A program made the translations under genes and the position numbers. A model generated the notes under the pieces. That model did no database searches and was not told the DNA's origin. It was given only the letters and a program-made list of their open reading frames with translations. DNA of 5,968 nt from Syntrophomonas sp. UBA4807 (GTDB taxonomy: Bacteria > Bacillota > Syntrophomonadia > Syntrophomonadales > Syntrophomonadaceae): assembly GCA_002402575.1 (NCBI GenBank), contig DHGD01000026.1, forward strand, positions 1 to 5,968, in the 5' to 3' direction. This document shows, one piece after another, positions 1 to 5,552 of the stretch (position 1 is its first letter; every line of letters starts with the position of its first letter).

Positions 1-40
1 TGATTACAAATCAGCTGCTCTACCCTTGAGCTAGCTCGGC
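1..40 (-). tRNA. tRNA-Thr (anticodon UGU), 5' part, cut by window edge
   Basis: Forty nucleotides of a tRNA read from 40 down to 1. The acceptor 5' strand is GCCGAGC, followed by TA. The D stem is GCTC/GAGC with a 7-nt loop containing GGG. The anticodon stem is GCTGA/TCA(GC), with loop TTTGTAA. This puts anticodon TGT at positions 8-6, which decodes ACA and related Thr codons. The variable region, T arm and 3' end lie outside the window, so the acceptor pairing cannot be checked. It has its own promoter just upstream, so it need not depend on sigH transcription. tRNA genes are common between sigH and the rpmG-secE-nusG genes in Clostridia. Confidence 0.92.
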
Positions 41-52
41 TCAGCAAATAAT

Positions 53-81
53 ATTGTATATGCTGCAATGAGCAAAGTCAA
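53..81 (-). promoter_or_regulatory. sigma-A promoter of tRNA-Thr
   Basis: On the minus strand TTGACT (81-76) and TACAAT (58-53) are separated by exactly 17 nt. This predicts a transcription start near 46-47, about 6 nt before the mature tRNA 5' end at 40. Both boxes differ from consensus at one base. The spacing and the distance to the tRNA support the call. A parS-like palindrome begins 2 nt upstream of the -35 box. Confidence 0.82.
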
Positions 82-82
82 T

Positions 83-98
83 AGTTTCACGTGAAACC
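83..98. other. parS: parS-like ParB (Spo0J) binding site
   Basis: Positions 84-97 read GTTTCACGTGAAAC, a perfect 14-bp palindrome. It equals the core of the bacterial chromosomal parS consensus (TGTTTCACGTGAAACA); only the two outermost bases differ (A at 83, C at 98). ParB/Spo0J binds such sites near the replication origin and loads SMC for chromosome segregation. The sigH region lies close to oriC in many Firmicutes, which fits. The site lies in the sigH to tRNA-Thr spacer, just upstream of the tRNA promoter. Function is inferred from the motif alone. It is not the Noc site, which has a CCCGGG centre. Confidence 0.78.
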
Positions 99-110
99 TT
101 GATAAGGTTT
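94..110 (-). terminator. weak hairpin after sigH, possible terminator
   Basis: AAACCTT and AAGGTTT form a perfect 7-bp inverted repeat with a 3-nt loop, about 40 nt past the sigH stop. The stem has only two G-C pairs. In the sigH direction it is not followed by a real U-run; the better T-rich tail is on the plus-strand side. Four of its bases (94-97) are shared with the parS palindrome. It may slow or end sigH transcription, but the support is thin. Confidence 0.28.
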
Positions 111-149
111 TATTTAATTGGTAATCAGAAGGCGGGCTAGAGGGGGAGG

Positions 150-800
150 TTATAATTCTCCGCGGTCTTCCAGATATTTCTCCAGCTTGCGTTTCACTCT
201 TTGCAGTGCGTTGTCGATGGATTTAACATGTCTTTTCAAATCGACGGCTATCTCCTGATAGGACTTGCCCTCCAGGTAGGCCATCAATACCTTCCACTCC
301 AGAGAACTCAGAATTTCACCCATTTTTTTCTCTATAAACACGAATTCTTCCCTGCTGATGATAATCTCCTCGGGATTAGTGATCCGCGTGGTAGATAGGA
401 TGTCTATCAAAGTTCGATCTGATTCCTCGTCATAGACCGGTTTATTCAATGATACATAGGAGTTCAGGGGGATGTGTTTTTGCCTGGTTGCCGTCTTTAT
501 CGCTGTGATAATCTGGCGGGTGATGCATAATTCGGCAAAAGCCCTGAATGAGGTAAGCTTATCCAGTTTGTAATCCCGGATAGCTTTGAAGAGGCCGATC
601 ATGCCTTCCTGAATGATGTCTTCTTTGTCAGCGCCAATCAGGAAATAGGACCGGGCCTTGGCTCGCACGAAATTTTTATACTTGTCCACCAGGAATTCGA
701 CCGCGAACTGTTCACCTTGCTGCGCCAAATCCACAATGTCTTCATCAAGCATTTCGGTATAAGTTAGAAAGTATTTCTTTGCAGCGACGGAATTTGGCAT
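150..800 (-). CDS. sigH: RNA polymerase sigma-H factor (Spo0H)
   Basis: SigH directs RNA polymerase to early sporulation, competence and stationary-phase promoters in Firmicutes. From the ATG at 800 the protein has 216 residues, close to the usual ~218. Sigma region 2 spans about residues 33-103 and contains YFLIGADKEDIIQEG (52-66) and the SFRAFAELCITRQIITAI stretch. The linker RQKHIPLNSYVSLNKP (106-121) is typical of SigH. A region 4 helix-turn-helix lies at about 162-210, including YQEIAVDLKRHVKSIDNAL. An in-frame ATG at 869 would add 23 residues, but it overlaps the -10 box of the promoter and would not be in the transcript. The ATG at 800 has GGAGG 7 nt upstream. The protein is intact with no missing motif. 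Downstream lie a weak hairpin, parS and tRNA-Thr. Confidence 0.97.
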   Translation of the reverse strand: MPNSVAAKKYFLTYTEMLDEDIVDLAQQGEQFAVEFLVDKYKNFVRAKARSYFLIGADKEDIIQEGMIGLFKAIRDYKLDKLTSFRAFAELCITRQIITAIKTATRQKHIPLNSYVSLNKPVYDEESDRTLIDILSTTRITNPEEIIISREEFVFIEKKMGEILSSLEWKVLMAYLEGKSYQEIAVDLKRHVKSIDNALQRVKRKLEKYLEDRGEL

Positions 801-867
801 CCTATCGCCTCCATTAAAAATTGTGGGCACCGCTTTTGTGATAATTTTATCTAAAGACGTCAAATCC

Positions 868-897
868 ATTATAGCCAGTCCCTGCGTTATCCGTCAA
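868..897 (-). promoter_or_regulatory. sigma-A promoter of sigH
   Basis: On the minus strand TTGACG (897-892), an 18-nt spacer and a perfect TATAAT (873-868) predict a start near 860-862. That leaves a leader of about 60 nt before the sigH ATG at 800. The box lies in the rlmB-sigH gap, so sigH can be transcribed independently of the upstream operon. This matches the known vegetative promoter of sigH in Bacillus. No AbrB-type operator could be recognised by eye. Confidence 0.85.
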
Positions 898-957
898 TAC
901 TCTTGAAGGCGGCGTTTTCCATATTTTTCAATATATTTTAAATTTTCTGATTTTCCG

Positions 958-1722
958 CTACAGCCGTGTTCCCTGCTGGCGCACGATTTCATAAAGGATC
1001 AAAGCAGCTGCCACTGAGGCATTCAAGGAATTAATGCTGCCAAACATGGGTATTTTTAGCAACAGGTCACACTGTTCCCTCACCAAGCGGCGCATACCCC
1101 GCCCTTCTCCTCCTATCACCACCACTGTCGGCAAGGGAATGCCGGCCTGGTAATAATAATCGTCCGCGTCAGCCTCGGCGCCGATTACCCACATACCCTG
1201 GTTTTTAAGGTATTTCAATGCATTAACCAGATTGGTTTCGCGGGCGACAAGCATGTGTTCCACCGCCCCCGCCGAGCTGCGTACCGCGTATTCGTTAACC
1301 TCGGCGGAATTATGACGAGGAATAATAATGCCATGAACCCCAGCACATTCGGCGGTGCGTATGACCGCCCCCAGGTTGCGGGCGTCTTCCATGCCGTCTA
1401 ATACCAATAAGAGAGGCTTCTGTCCCTTAGCAGCGGCCAGGTTGAGCATATCCTCCACGCTGGCATAGGGATACTGGTCAACACTAGCAATAATGCCCTG
1501 ATGGTTGCCCAGAGTATACATATGATCCAGACGCCGTTTTTCCACGGTCTGCACAAATACCCCTTTGACCTGGGCTAGATTGAGGAGATCGGTTAAACGC
1601 TTACCCTGCCGGCCTTCCTGCACATATATCTTGTGAATTTTTCGACGCCCTTTCAAGGCCTCCATGATGCTGTTGATTCCCACCAGCTTCTCTTTCACGA
1701 GGCTTGCTCCTTTTCTTACCAT
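958..1722 (-). CDS. rlmB: 23S rRNA (guanosine-2'-O-)-methyltransferase, RlmB/TrmH family
   Basis: SpoU/TrmH-family enzyme that 2'-O-methylates a guanosine in the 23S rRNA peptidyl-transferase region (G2251 in E. coli numbering), using SAM and a trefoil-knot fold. Numbering from the ATG at 1722 (254 residues), the N-terminal L30e-like substrate-binding domain covers about 10-85. The SpoU domain follows. Motif 1 is LDGMEDARNLGAVIRTAE (108-125) with the catalytic Arg. Motif 2 is IGGEGRGM (203-210). Motif 3 is IPMFGSINSLNASVAAAL (225-242). All three are intact. The start is uncertain: ATG at 1722 has AAGGA only 4 nt upstream, while a GTG at 1698 (246 residues) has AAAGGAG 8 nt upstream and gives an N terminus, KEKLVGINSIMEAL, like other family members. 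It is separated from thyX by 88 nt with no clear promoter, so it is probably co-transcribed. Confidence 0.95.
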   Translation of the reverse strand: MVRKGASLVKEKLVGINSIMEALKGRRKIHKIYVQEGRQGKRLTDLLNLAQVKGVFVQTVEKRRLDHMYTLGNHQGIIASVDQYPYASVEDMLNLAAAKGQKPLLLVLDGMEDARNLGAVIRTAECAGVHGIIIPRHNSAEVNEYAVRSSAGAVEHMLVARETNLVNALKYLKNQGMWVIGAEADADDYYYQAGIPLPTVVVIGGEGRGMRRLVREQCDLLLKIPMFGSINSLNASVAAALILYEIVRQQGTRL

Positions 1723-1810
1723 AATATCCTTGCAACCTGATTTTCATGCCCTTAAAACCAAAGGCCAGGTGAATATGGCCCGTTTCTATGGGCTGATAAC
1801 CGAGCGGGCC

Positions 1811-2500
1811 TTAAACCTGAAACAATTCGTTACTCAAACTAATTTCAGCATACTGTTCAGCCGGGAATCTGTTGTCATAGGCGATATCTTCAAAGAGTAC
1901 CGGCAGATGCTTTTGGAAATGCAGCAAGAGGGGGATTGCCACCTGGCGCATTTGCGGATGTGCTGCCTTATCACAACGCAGGCGAAAAAAGTGCCGCCAC
2001 TCGCGGATATTGTATGTAACCACTATCTCGGTCTTGAGGGAATTGGGAAGTATGGAGCGAGCTTCCTGCGGAGAGCGTCCCATTTCCAACAAGGCCATAT
2101 AATTTTTCTCCGCCAAGGCACAGGACTCATACCACAACCGATAGGCGCCTTCGTCCTCCATGAAAAAGAAGGGTTCGATGACGGTGATTTCGCTGCCGAA
2201 TTTACTCTGGCTATAGCGACAATAGCGGGTGCTTTCCTGAGAATACGCCGCCCCCACCCGATGCCTGACCAGTTCGTGTGATACCCCGCGATCGATGACG
2301 AACAATACCGTTACTTTTTCGTGTTCCACTATGGACTCATGCCCGCTTTCCAGAATGAGCTTCAGGAAACCGGGGTTTCCCTGCGGGGGCATCTGCTGTT
2401 CGGATTTGTAACAGACCCGGGCGTATCTCTCCAGTTTTTTCATGATCCCGCCCGTAAAGGCGTCATGAGGTACCAGTACCCGTGGCTTAATTATTATCAA
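1811..2500 (-). CDS. thyX: FAD-dependent thymidylate synthase ThyX
   Basis: ThyX makes dTMP from dUMP using methylenetetrahydrofolate, NADPH and FAD, and replaces ThyA in many anaerobes. The 229 residues are typical of the family. GHESIVEH (53-60) is the conserved segment ahead of the signature. The signature follows as RGVSHELVRHR (71-81) and VGAAYSQESTRY. RHR (79-81) binds substrate and flavin, and Ser90 is the conserved serine. ARSILPNSLKTEI (147-159), then N164, R166, W168 and HF (170-171), and the AAHPQMR segment (179-185) complete the active site. The RHR-to-Ser gap is 8 residues, not the textbook 7. The start is a TTG at 2500. GGAGAGG lies 10 nt upstream, and the next Met (residue 20) would remove the first beta strand. 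The 62-nt gap after mrnC has no obvious promoter, so the gene is likely part of the operon. Confidence 0.96.
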   Translation of the reverse strand: MIIIKPRVLVPHDAFTGGIMKKLERYARVCYKSEQQMPPQGNPGFLKLILESGHESIVEHEKVTVLFVIDRGVSHELVRHRVGAAYSQESTRYCRYSQSKFGSEITVIEPFFFMEDEGAYRLWYESCALAEKNYMALLEMGRSPQEARSILPNSLKTEIVVTYNIREWRHFFRLRCDKAAHPQMRQVAIPLLLHFQKHLPVLFEDIAYDNRFPAEQYAEISLSNELFQV

Positions 2501-2562
2501 CCTGATCTTTCCTCTCCATACATATGTAAGGCCGTTAGCGACCCCTGTACTCTTTTATGGCA

Positions 2563-2964
2563 TCACAACAACTGATCTTCGCTGTCCAGGGCCAGGTCCG
2601 TCAAATACCGCAGGCGCTTCATATCCCCTTTTAAATAAAGGTATCCCAAGACAGCCTCAAACCCGGTGCTGAGACGGTAATCAGACATTTGCGCATGGCG
2701 TGGCAAATTGGTCTTGGCATTCCGTCCCCGCCGGAAGATGTCGTGTTCCAGTTCGGTCAGTTCTGTCTCCAGCGCCTGCGCCATTTTGGCCTGGCTTGAG
2801 GCCTTGACCCGAACCACTGTATCCTGGTGCAGTGCTTTGATTTGGCGCGGTCCATTGGCCACCAGCCTGGATCGCACCAGCAATTCAAACACCGCATCGC
2901 CGACAAAAGCCAGGACCACCGCCGAATACTGTCGCAATTCTTTTTCATCAATGCTCTCAGGCAT
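2563..2964 (-). CDS. mrnC: Mini-RNase III (23S rRNA maturation)
   Basis: Mini-III is a small dimeric RNase III that lacks a dsRNA-binding domain. In Bacillus it trims both ends of 23S rRNA precursor. From the ATG at 2964 the protein has 133 residues, the normal size. The first RNase III signature is AFVGDAVFELLVR (19-31), with catalytic Asp23 and Glu27. The second is YRLSTGFEAVLGYLYL (96-111), with Glu103 in the metal site. The start codon lies in the last codons of cysS, an 8-nt overlap (2957-2964). A weak GGTGGA lies about 9 nt upstream, so translational coupling to cysS is likely. An in-frame ATG at 3033 would add 23 residues of non-conserved sequence encoded inside cysS and was not chosen. 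Confidence 0.95.
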   Translation of the reverse strand: MPESIDEKELRQYSAVVLAFVGDAVFELLVRSRLVANGPRQIKALHQDTVVRVKASSQAKMAQALETELTELEHDIFRRGRNAKTNLPRHAQMSDYRLSTGFEAVLGYLYLKGDMKRLRYLTDLALDSEDQLL

Positions 2965-4549
2965 CAGCAATCTTCCACCGTACCCCTTCCCGGGCGTCCT
3001 CCAGGATAACCCCGGCTTCATGCAGCCGGTCACGGATCATATCTGCTTTGGCGAAGGCCTGACCAGCTTTGAATGAGTTGCGCAATCGTATTAATTCCTC
3101 TATCAGAACGGCCAGTCGGGGAGGTTGCTCAAAACGAAAGCGGCTCCCGTCGGGGGTGTCTTCCACCCTTACCTCAATGCGGGCAAAAAAATCGCGGATC
3201 ATATCAGCCAGCTGATAATCCTTTTCCGTTCTGGCCTGGCTGCGTAAGGCAGCCAAGATCTGCAATACCTGTCCCACCGCAGCCGCGCTGTCATGCTGGG
3301 GCTGGATGAAAATGCCCAAGACGTCACCCAAAGCTGCAAAGAGCCGGTAAGCTTCCCGAACCGCCGCTTGGTGAAGAGCTTCGTTTTTATCTGCGGCGGC
3401 CACATAACTGTTGATGAGGTGAGACATCTCAAACAGATGGCTCACGGCTTTGGCGGTGTTGAAATCATCATCCATGGCTGCTATGAACTCCCCCCGCTGC
3501 TCCTGCAGAGCCTTTATGAATGGCTCCTGCTCATCTGCCGGGTGATGGCCGGTTTGGTTTCCGGCCATAAATTCTTCCGCGAGAAGCAGGGTGGTCTTGA
3601 GACGTCCCAGAGCCTTGCGGGCTTCCTCCAGCTTGCCGTCGTCAAAATCCAACGGACTGCGATAATGGGTGCTGATAAGGTAGAAGCGCACCACATCAGC
3701 CGGATACTGGGCCAGGATGTCGCGCAGGATAAAAAAATTACCCAGGGATTTGGACATTTTTTCATTATTAACGGTGATGAAGCCATTATGCATCCAGTAG
3801 CGCACAAAAGGCTTGCCGGTCAGGGCTTCCGCCTGGGCGATCTCGTTTTCGTGATGAGGAAAGATGAGATCGCTGCCCCCACCATGTATATCGAAGCTGT
3901 CACCCAAATATTTGGTGGACATTACCGAACACTCAATATGCCACCCCGGGCGGCCGGAGCCCCAGGGACTTTCCCAGGCCGGTTCCCCAGCTTTGGCCTT
4001 TTTCCACAGGGCAAAATCCGCCGCATTCTCTTTGCGTTCGTCTACTTCCACCCGGGCTCCGGCCAGCATATCTTCCAAAAGGCGTCCCGAGAGCTTACCA
4101 TAGTCCTTGAAGGCTGACACCCGGTAATATACGTCTCCATCGACCTCGTAAGCAAAGCCCTTGTCTAGCAGCCCCTGCACCGCAGCGATGATTTCGGGCA
4201 TATGCTGGCTCACCCGAGGGTGCCTGTCAGCTCGCATGATATTCAAGGCGTCGGCATCTTGATAATATGCCTGTATATAGTTGCAGGCCAGTTCCAGGGG
4301 GTCGCTGCCTTCTTCCCGGGCGCGGTTGATGATTTTGTCATCGACATCGGTGAAGTTCTGTACATAGGTAACCTGATAACCACGGTAAGCCAGATAGCGC
4401 CTGACTGTATCAAAAACCACCAGGGGCCGGGCGTTGCCCAGGTGGATGTAATTATAGGTAGTGGGACCGCACACGTACATTTTGGCCTTATGCGGTTCCA
4501 GAGTTTGCAACTCTTCCTTTTGGCCTCCCAGGGTGTTGTAAAGGCGCAT
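2957..4549 (-). CDS. cysS: cysteinyl-tRNA synthetase with duplicated C-terminal domain
   Basis: Class I synthetase that charges tRNA-Cys in the cytoplasm. CGPTTYNYIHLGNARP (27-42) carries the HIGH-type motif HLGN. KMSKS is at 264-268. The zinc ligands are C27, C207, H232 and E236 (GWHIECS, then PHHENEIAQ). A DALR-type helical domain covers about 350-415. The protein has 530 residues against the usual ~460-480. The extra length is explained by two copies of the C-terminal small domain: residues 432-473 and 486-527 align with an offset of 54, share ADMIRD exactly, and each carries an acidic ED pair followed by a G-x-R. Only the second copy ends in the usual RWK. AAAGGAG lies 9 nt before the ATG, inside the cysE 3' end, and the start overlaps cysE by 62 nt. 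Expression is expected to follow the cysteine T-box upstream of cysE. Confidence 0.98.
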   Translation of the reverse strand: MRLYNTLGGQKEELQTLEPHKAKMYVCGPTTYNYIHLGNARPLVVFDTVRRYLAYRGYQVTYVQNFTDVDDKIINRAREEGSDPLELACNYIQAYYQDADALNIMRADRHPRVSQHMPEIIAAVQGLLDKGFAYEVDGDVYYRVSAFKDYGKLSGRLLEDMLAGARVEVDERKENAADFALWKKAKAGEPAWESPWGSGRPGWHIECSVMSTKYLGDSFDIHGGGSDLIFPHHENEIAQAEALTGKPFVRYWMHNGFITVNNEKMSKSLGNFFILRDILAQYPADVVRFYLISTHYRSPLDFDDGKLEEARKALGRLKTTLLLAEEFMAGNQTGHHPADEQEPFIKALQEQRGEFIAAMDDDFNTAKAVSHLFEMSHLINSYVAAADKNEALHQAAVREAYRLFAALGDVLGIFIQPQHDSAAAVGQVLQILAALRSQARTEKDYQLADMIRDFFARIEVRVEDTPDGSRFRFEQPPRLAVLIEELIRLRNSFKAGQAFAKADMIRDRLHEAGVILEDAREGVRWKIADA

Positions 4550-5198
4550 TGGGGAGTTCTCCTTTCTCCATGTCAGCTAATTTCTTCTCCAACCAGTCTA
4601 TTCTTTCCTGCATCAGAACAAACATATCCGCCACCGGGTCAGGCAGGGCATTATGCTCCAGGTCGCCTGCGTCAACTTTGGCGCCGTCACGCACCACTAT
4701 TCTGCCGGGCACGCCCACCACCGTGCAGTCGTCGGGAACGTCTTTCAAGACCACCGAACCCCCTCCGATTTTGACATTATTTCCAATTTTGATATTTCCC
4801 AGTATCTTTGCTCCTACGCTGATAGTTACATTGTCTCCGATGGTAGGATGTCGCTTGCCTTTTTCCTTACCGGTTCCTCCCAGAGTGACGCCCTGATACA
4901 GGGTTACATTGTCCCCGATTTCGGTGGTCTCGCCGATAACCACCCCGCTGCCATGGTCGATGAACAAGCCCTTGCCGATTTTAGCCCCAGGATGAATCTC
5001 AATCCCAGTAAGGAAGCGATTGATATGGGAGATCATCCGGGCCGCGAAAAAAAGGCGGCGGCGGTAGAAAAAATGAGCTATGCGGTGGTGGATGATAGCA
5101 TGAAAGCCCGGGTAGCAGAACAATACCTCCACCACGCTCTTAGCCGCCGGATCCCTTTCAAATACTACTTGCACCTCTTGACGCAACATGGCAAACAT
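4488..5198 (-). CDS. cysE: serine O-acetyltransferase
   Basis: CysE transfers acetyl from acetyl-CoA to L-serine, giving O-acetylserine, the acceptor for sulfide in cysteine synthesis. The 236 residues match the shorter Gram-positive form, which lacks part of the N-terminal helical region of E. coli CysE. Residues 1-60 are helical. From about 65 to 170 runs a left-handed beta-helix of hexapeptide repeats. It contains the catalytic FIDHGSGVVIGE (79-90, Asp81-His82), GVTLGGTG (103-110) and KRHP with His117. The tail (187-210) is a short predicted coiled coil. The last ~20 residues are polar and are encoded in the 62-nt overlap with cysS. The start at 5198 has AGGAGG 7 nt upstream. Control comes from a cysteine T-box. 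A relic group II intron sits between that T-box and this gene's ribosome binding site. Confidence 0.97.
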   Translation of the reverse strand: MFAMLRQEVQVVFERDPAAKSVVEVLFCYPGFHAIIHHRIAHFFYRRRLFFAARMISHINRFLTGIEIHPGAKIGKGLFIDHGSGVVIGETTEIGDNVTLYQGVTLGGTGKEKGKRHPTIGDNVTISVGAKILGNIKIGNNVKIGGGSVVLKDVPDDCTVVGVPGRIVVRDGAKVDAGDLEHNALPDPVADMFVLMQERIDWLEKKLADMEKGELPNAPLQHPGRPKGRVANSGTA

Positions 5199-5205
5199 AC
5201 TTTCC

Positions 5206-5226
5206 CCTCCTTAATCGGGTAGGAGG
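5206..5226 (-). promoter_or_regulatory. possible hairpin masking the cysE ribosome binding site
   Basis: CCTCCT at 5226-5221, in the 3' end of the intron relic, is a perfect complement of the cysE Shine-Dalgarno AGGAGG at 5211-5206, with a 9-nt loop between. The pairing would compete with the domain VI hairpin, because both use the bases near 5225. It is a visible pairing only, and a regulatory role is inference. Confidence 0.4.
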
Positions 5227-5514
5227 CTGCTCATTAGTTGAGTAGCCGACCTCCCTCGCCCACCGTACGTACCGTTTGGTATACGGCGGTTCCAAAGTTT
5301 ACACATTACTTCGCAGAAAACAATCAGTCAAAATGAGATATCCAACATGTTTACAATGCCTAATGTGATTTCTATTCGGCAGACCAGAAGTTTGCCTCCG
5401 GCTTCCTTTAGATTCCTCGTCGCCGAGGACACCCTTGCCCTGGGCTGTGTGCTTGGCACTATCAACCCGCACCAGGGACTTTCACCCATTAGACTGCGCC
5501 CATGCCGGGCACAC
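5214..5514 (-). mobile_element. group IIC intron relic, internally deleted, no maturase
   Basis: On the minus strand 5514 begins GTGTGCCCGGCATGGG, the 5' end of group IIC introns such as the Oceanobacillus iheyensis intron. It continues with other domain I hallmarks of that RNA: GGGTGAAAGTCCC (5487-5475), GCAAGGGTGTCC (5438-5427), GGCGACGAGGAATC (5424-5411), AAAGGAAGC (5409-5401) and GGAGGCAAACTTCTGGTCTG (5399-5380). After about 5345 the match stops. It resumes at 5293 with domain V: GGAACCGCCGTAT, loop region, GGTACGTACGGTGGG to 5257, with the CGC catalytic triad of class C. Domain VI is a hairpin at 5247-5225, and the 3' end is a GAT at 5214. Only 301 nt remain, where ribozymes of this class need about 400 or more plus a ~1.2-kb reverse transcriptase gene. 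The rest of domain I and domains II-IV are missing. Comparison was made from memory, not by alignment. Confidence 0.87.
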
Positions 5515-5522
5515 AACATAAA

Positions 5523-5552
5523 AGCCTTTCGTCTGCAAAGAGACGAAAGGCT
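5523..5552 (-). terminator. T-box intrinsic terminator
   Basis: AGCCTTTCGTCT (5552-5541 read on minus) pairs perfectly with AGACGAAAGGCT (5534-5523): a 12-bp stem with loop CTTTGC, followed by TTTAT. It is the default-off structure of the cysteine T-box. The upstream T-box strand (AGGAG near 5572) can pair with CTCTT in the loop-proximal part of the stem to form the alternative antiterminator. Confidence 0.93.

Noticed and set aside
1777..1810. GGCCCG/CGGGCC inverted repeat in the thyX-rlmB gap as a terminator
   Set aside because: The loop is 22 nt long and no U-run follows on the minus strand, so it does not look like an intrinsic terminator; no promoter was found in the gap either.
1664..2281. 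205-codon plus-strand open frame
   Set aside because: Antisense to thyX and the start of rlmB; no domain recognised, and the minus-strand genes fully explain the region.
2485..2517. Ten-codon upstream frame (MERKDQVDNN) overlapping the thyX start
   Set aside because: Its ATG lies inside the ribosome binding site region and nothing suggests translation; probably chance.
2519..2528. TACATATGTA palindrome before thyX
   Set aside because: A 10-bp AT-rich palindrome with no match to an operator I can name; may be chance.
2965..3033. Longer start for mrnC (156 residues)
   Set aside because: The extra 23 residues are encoded inside cysS and are not like Mini-III N termini; the start at 2964 gives normal length.
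3293..4117. 274-codon open frame on the plus strand
   Set aside because: It lies wholly antisense to cysS, has no recognisable domain and no ribosome binding site that I can see; it is a shadow of the coding frame.
4653..5222. 189-codon plus-strand open frame
   Set aside because: Antisense to cysE, whose catalytic residues and start are clear.
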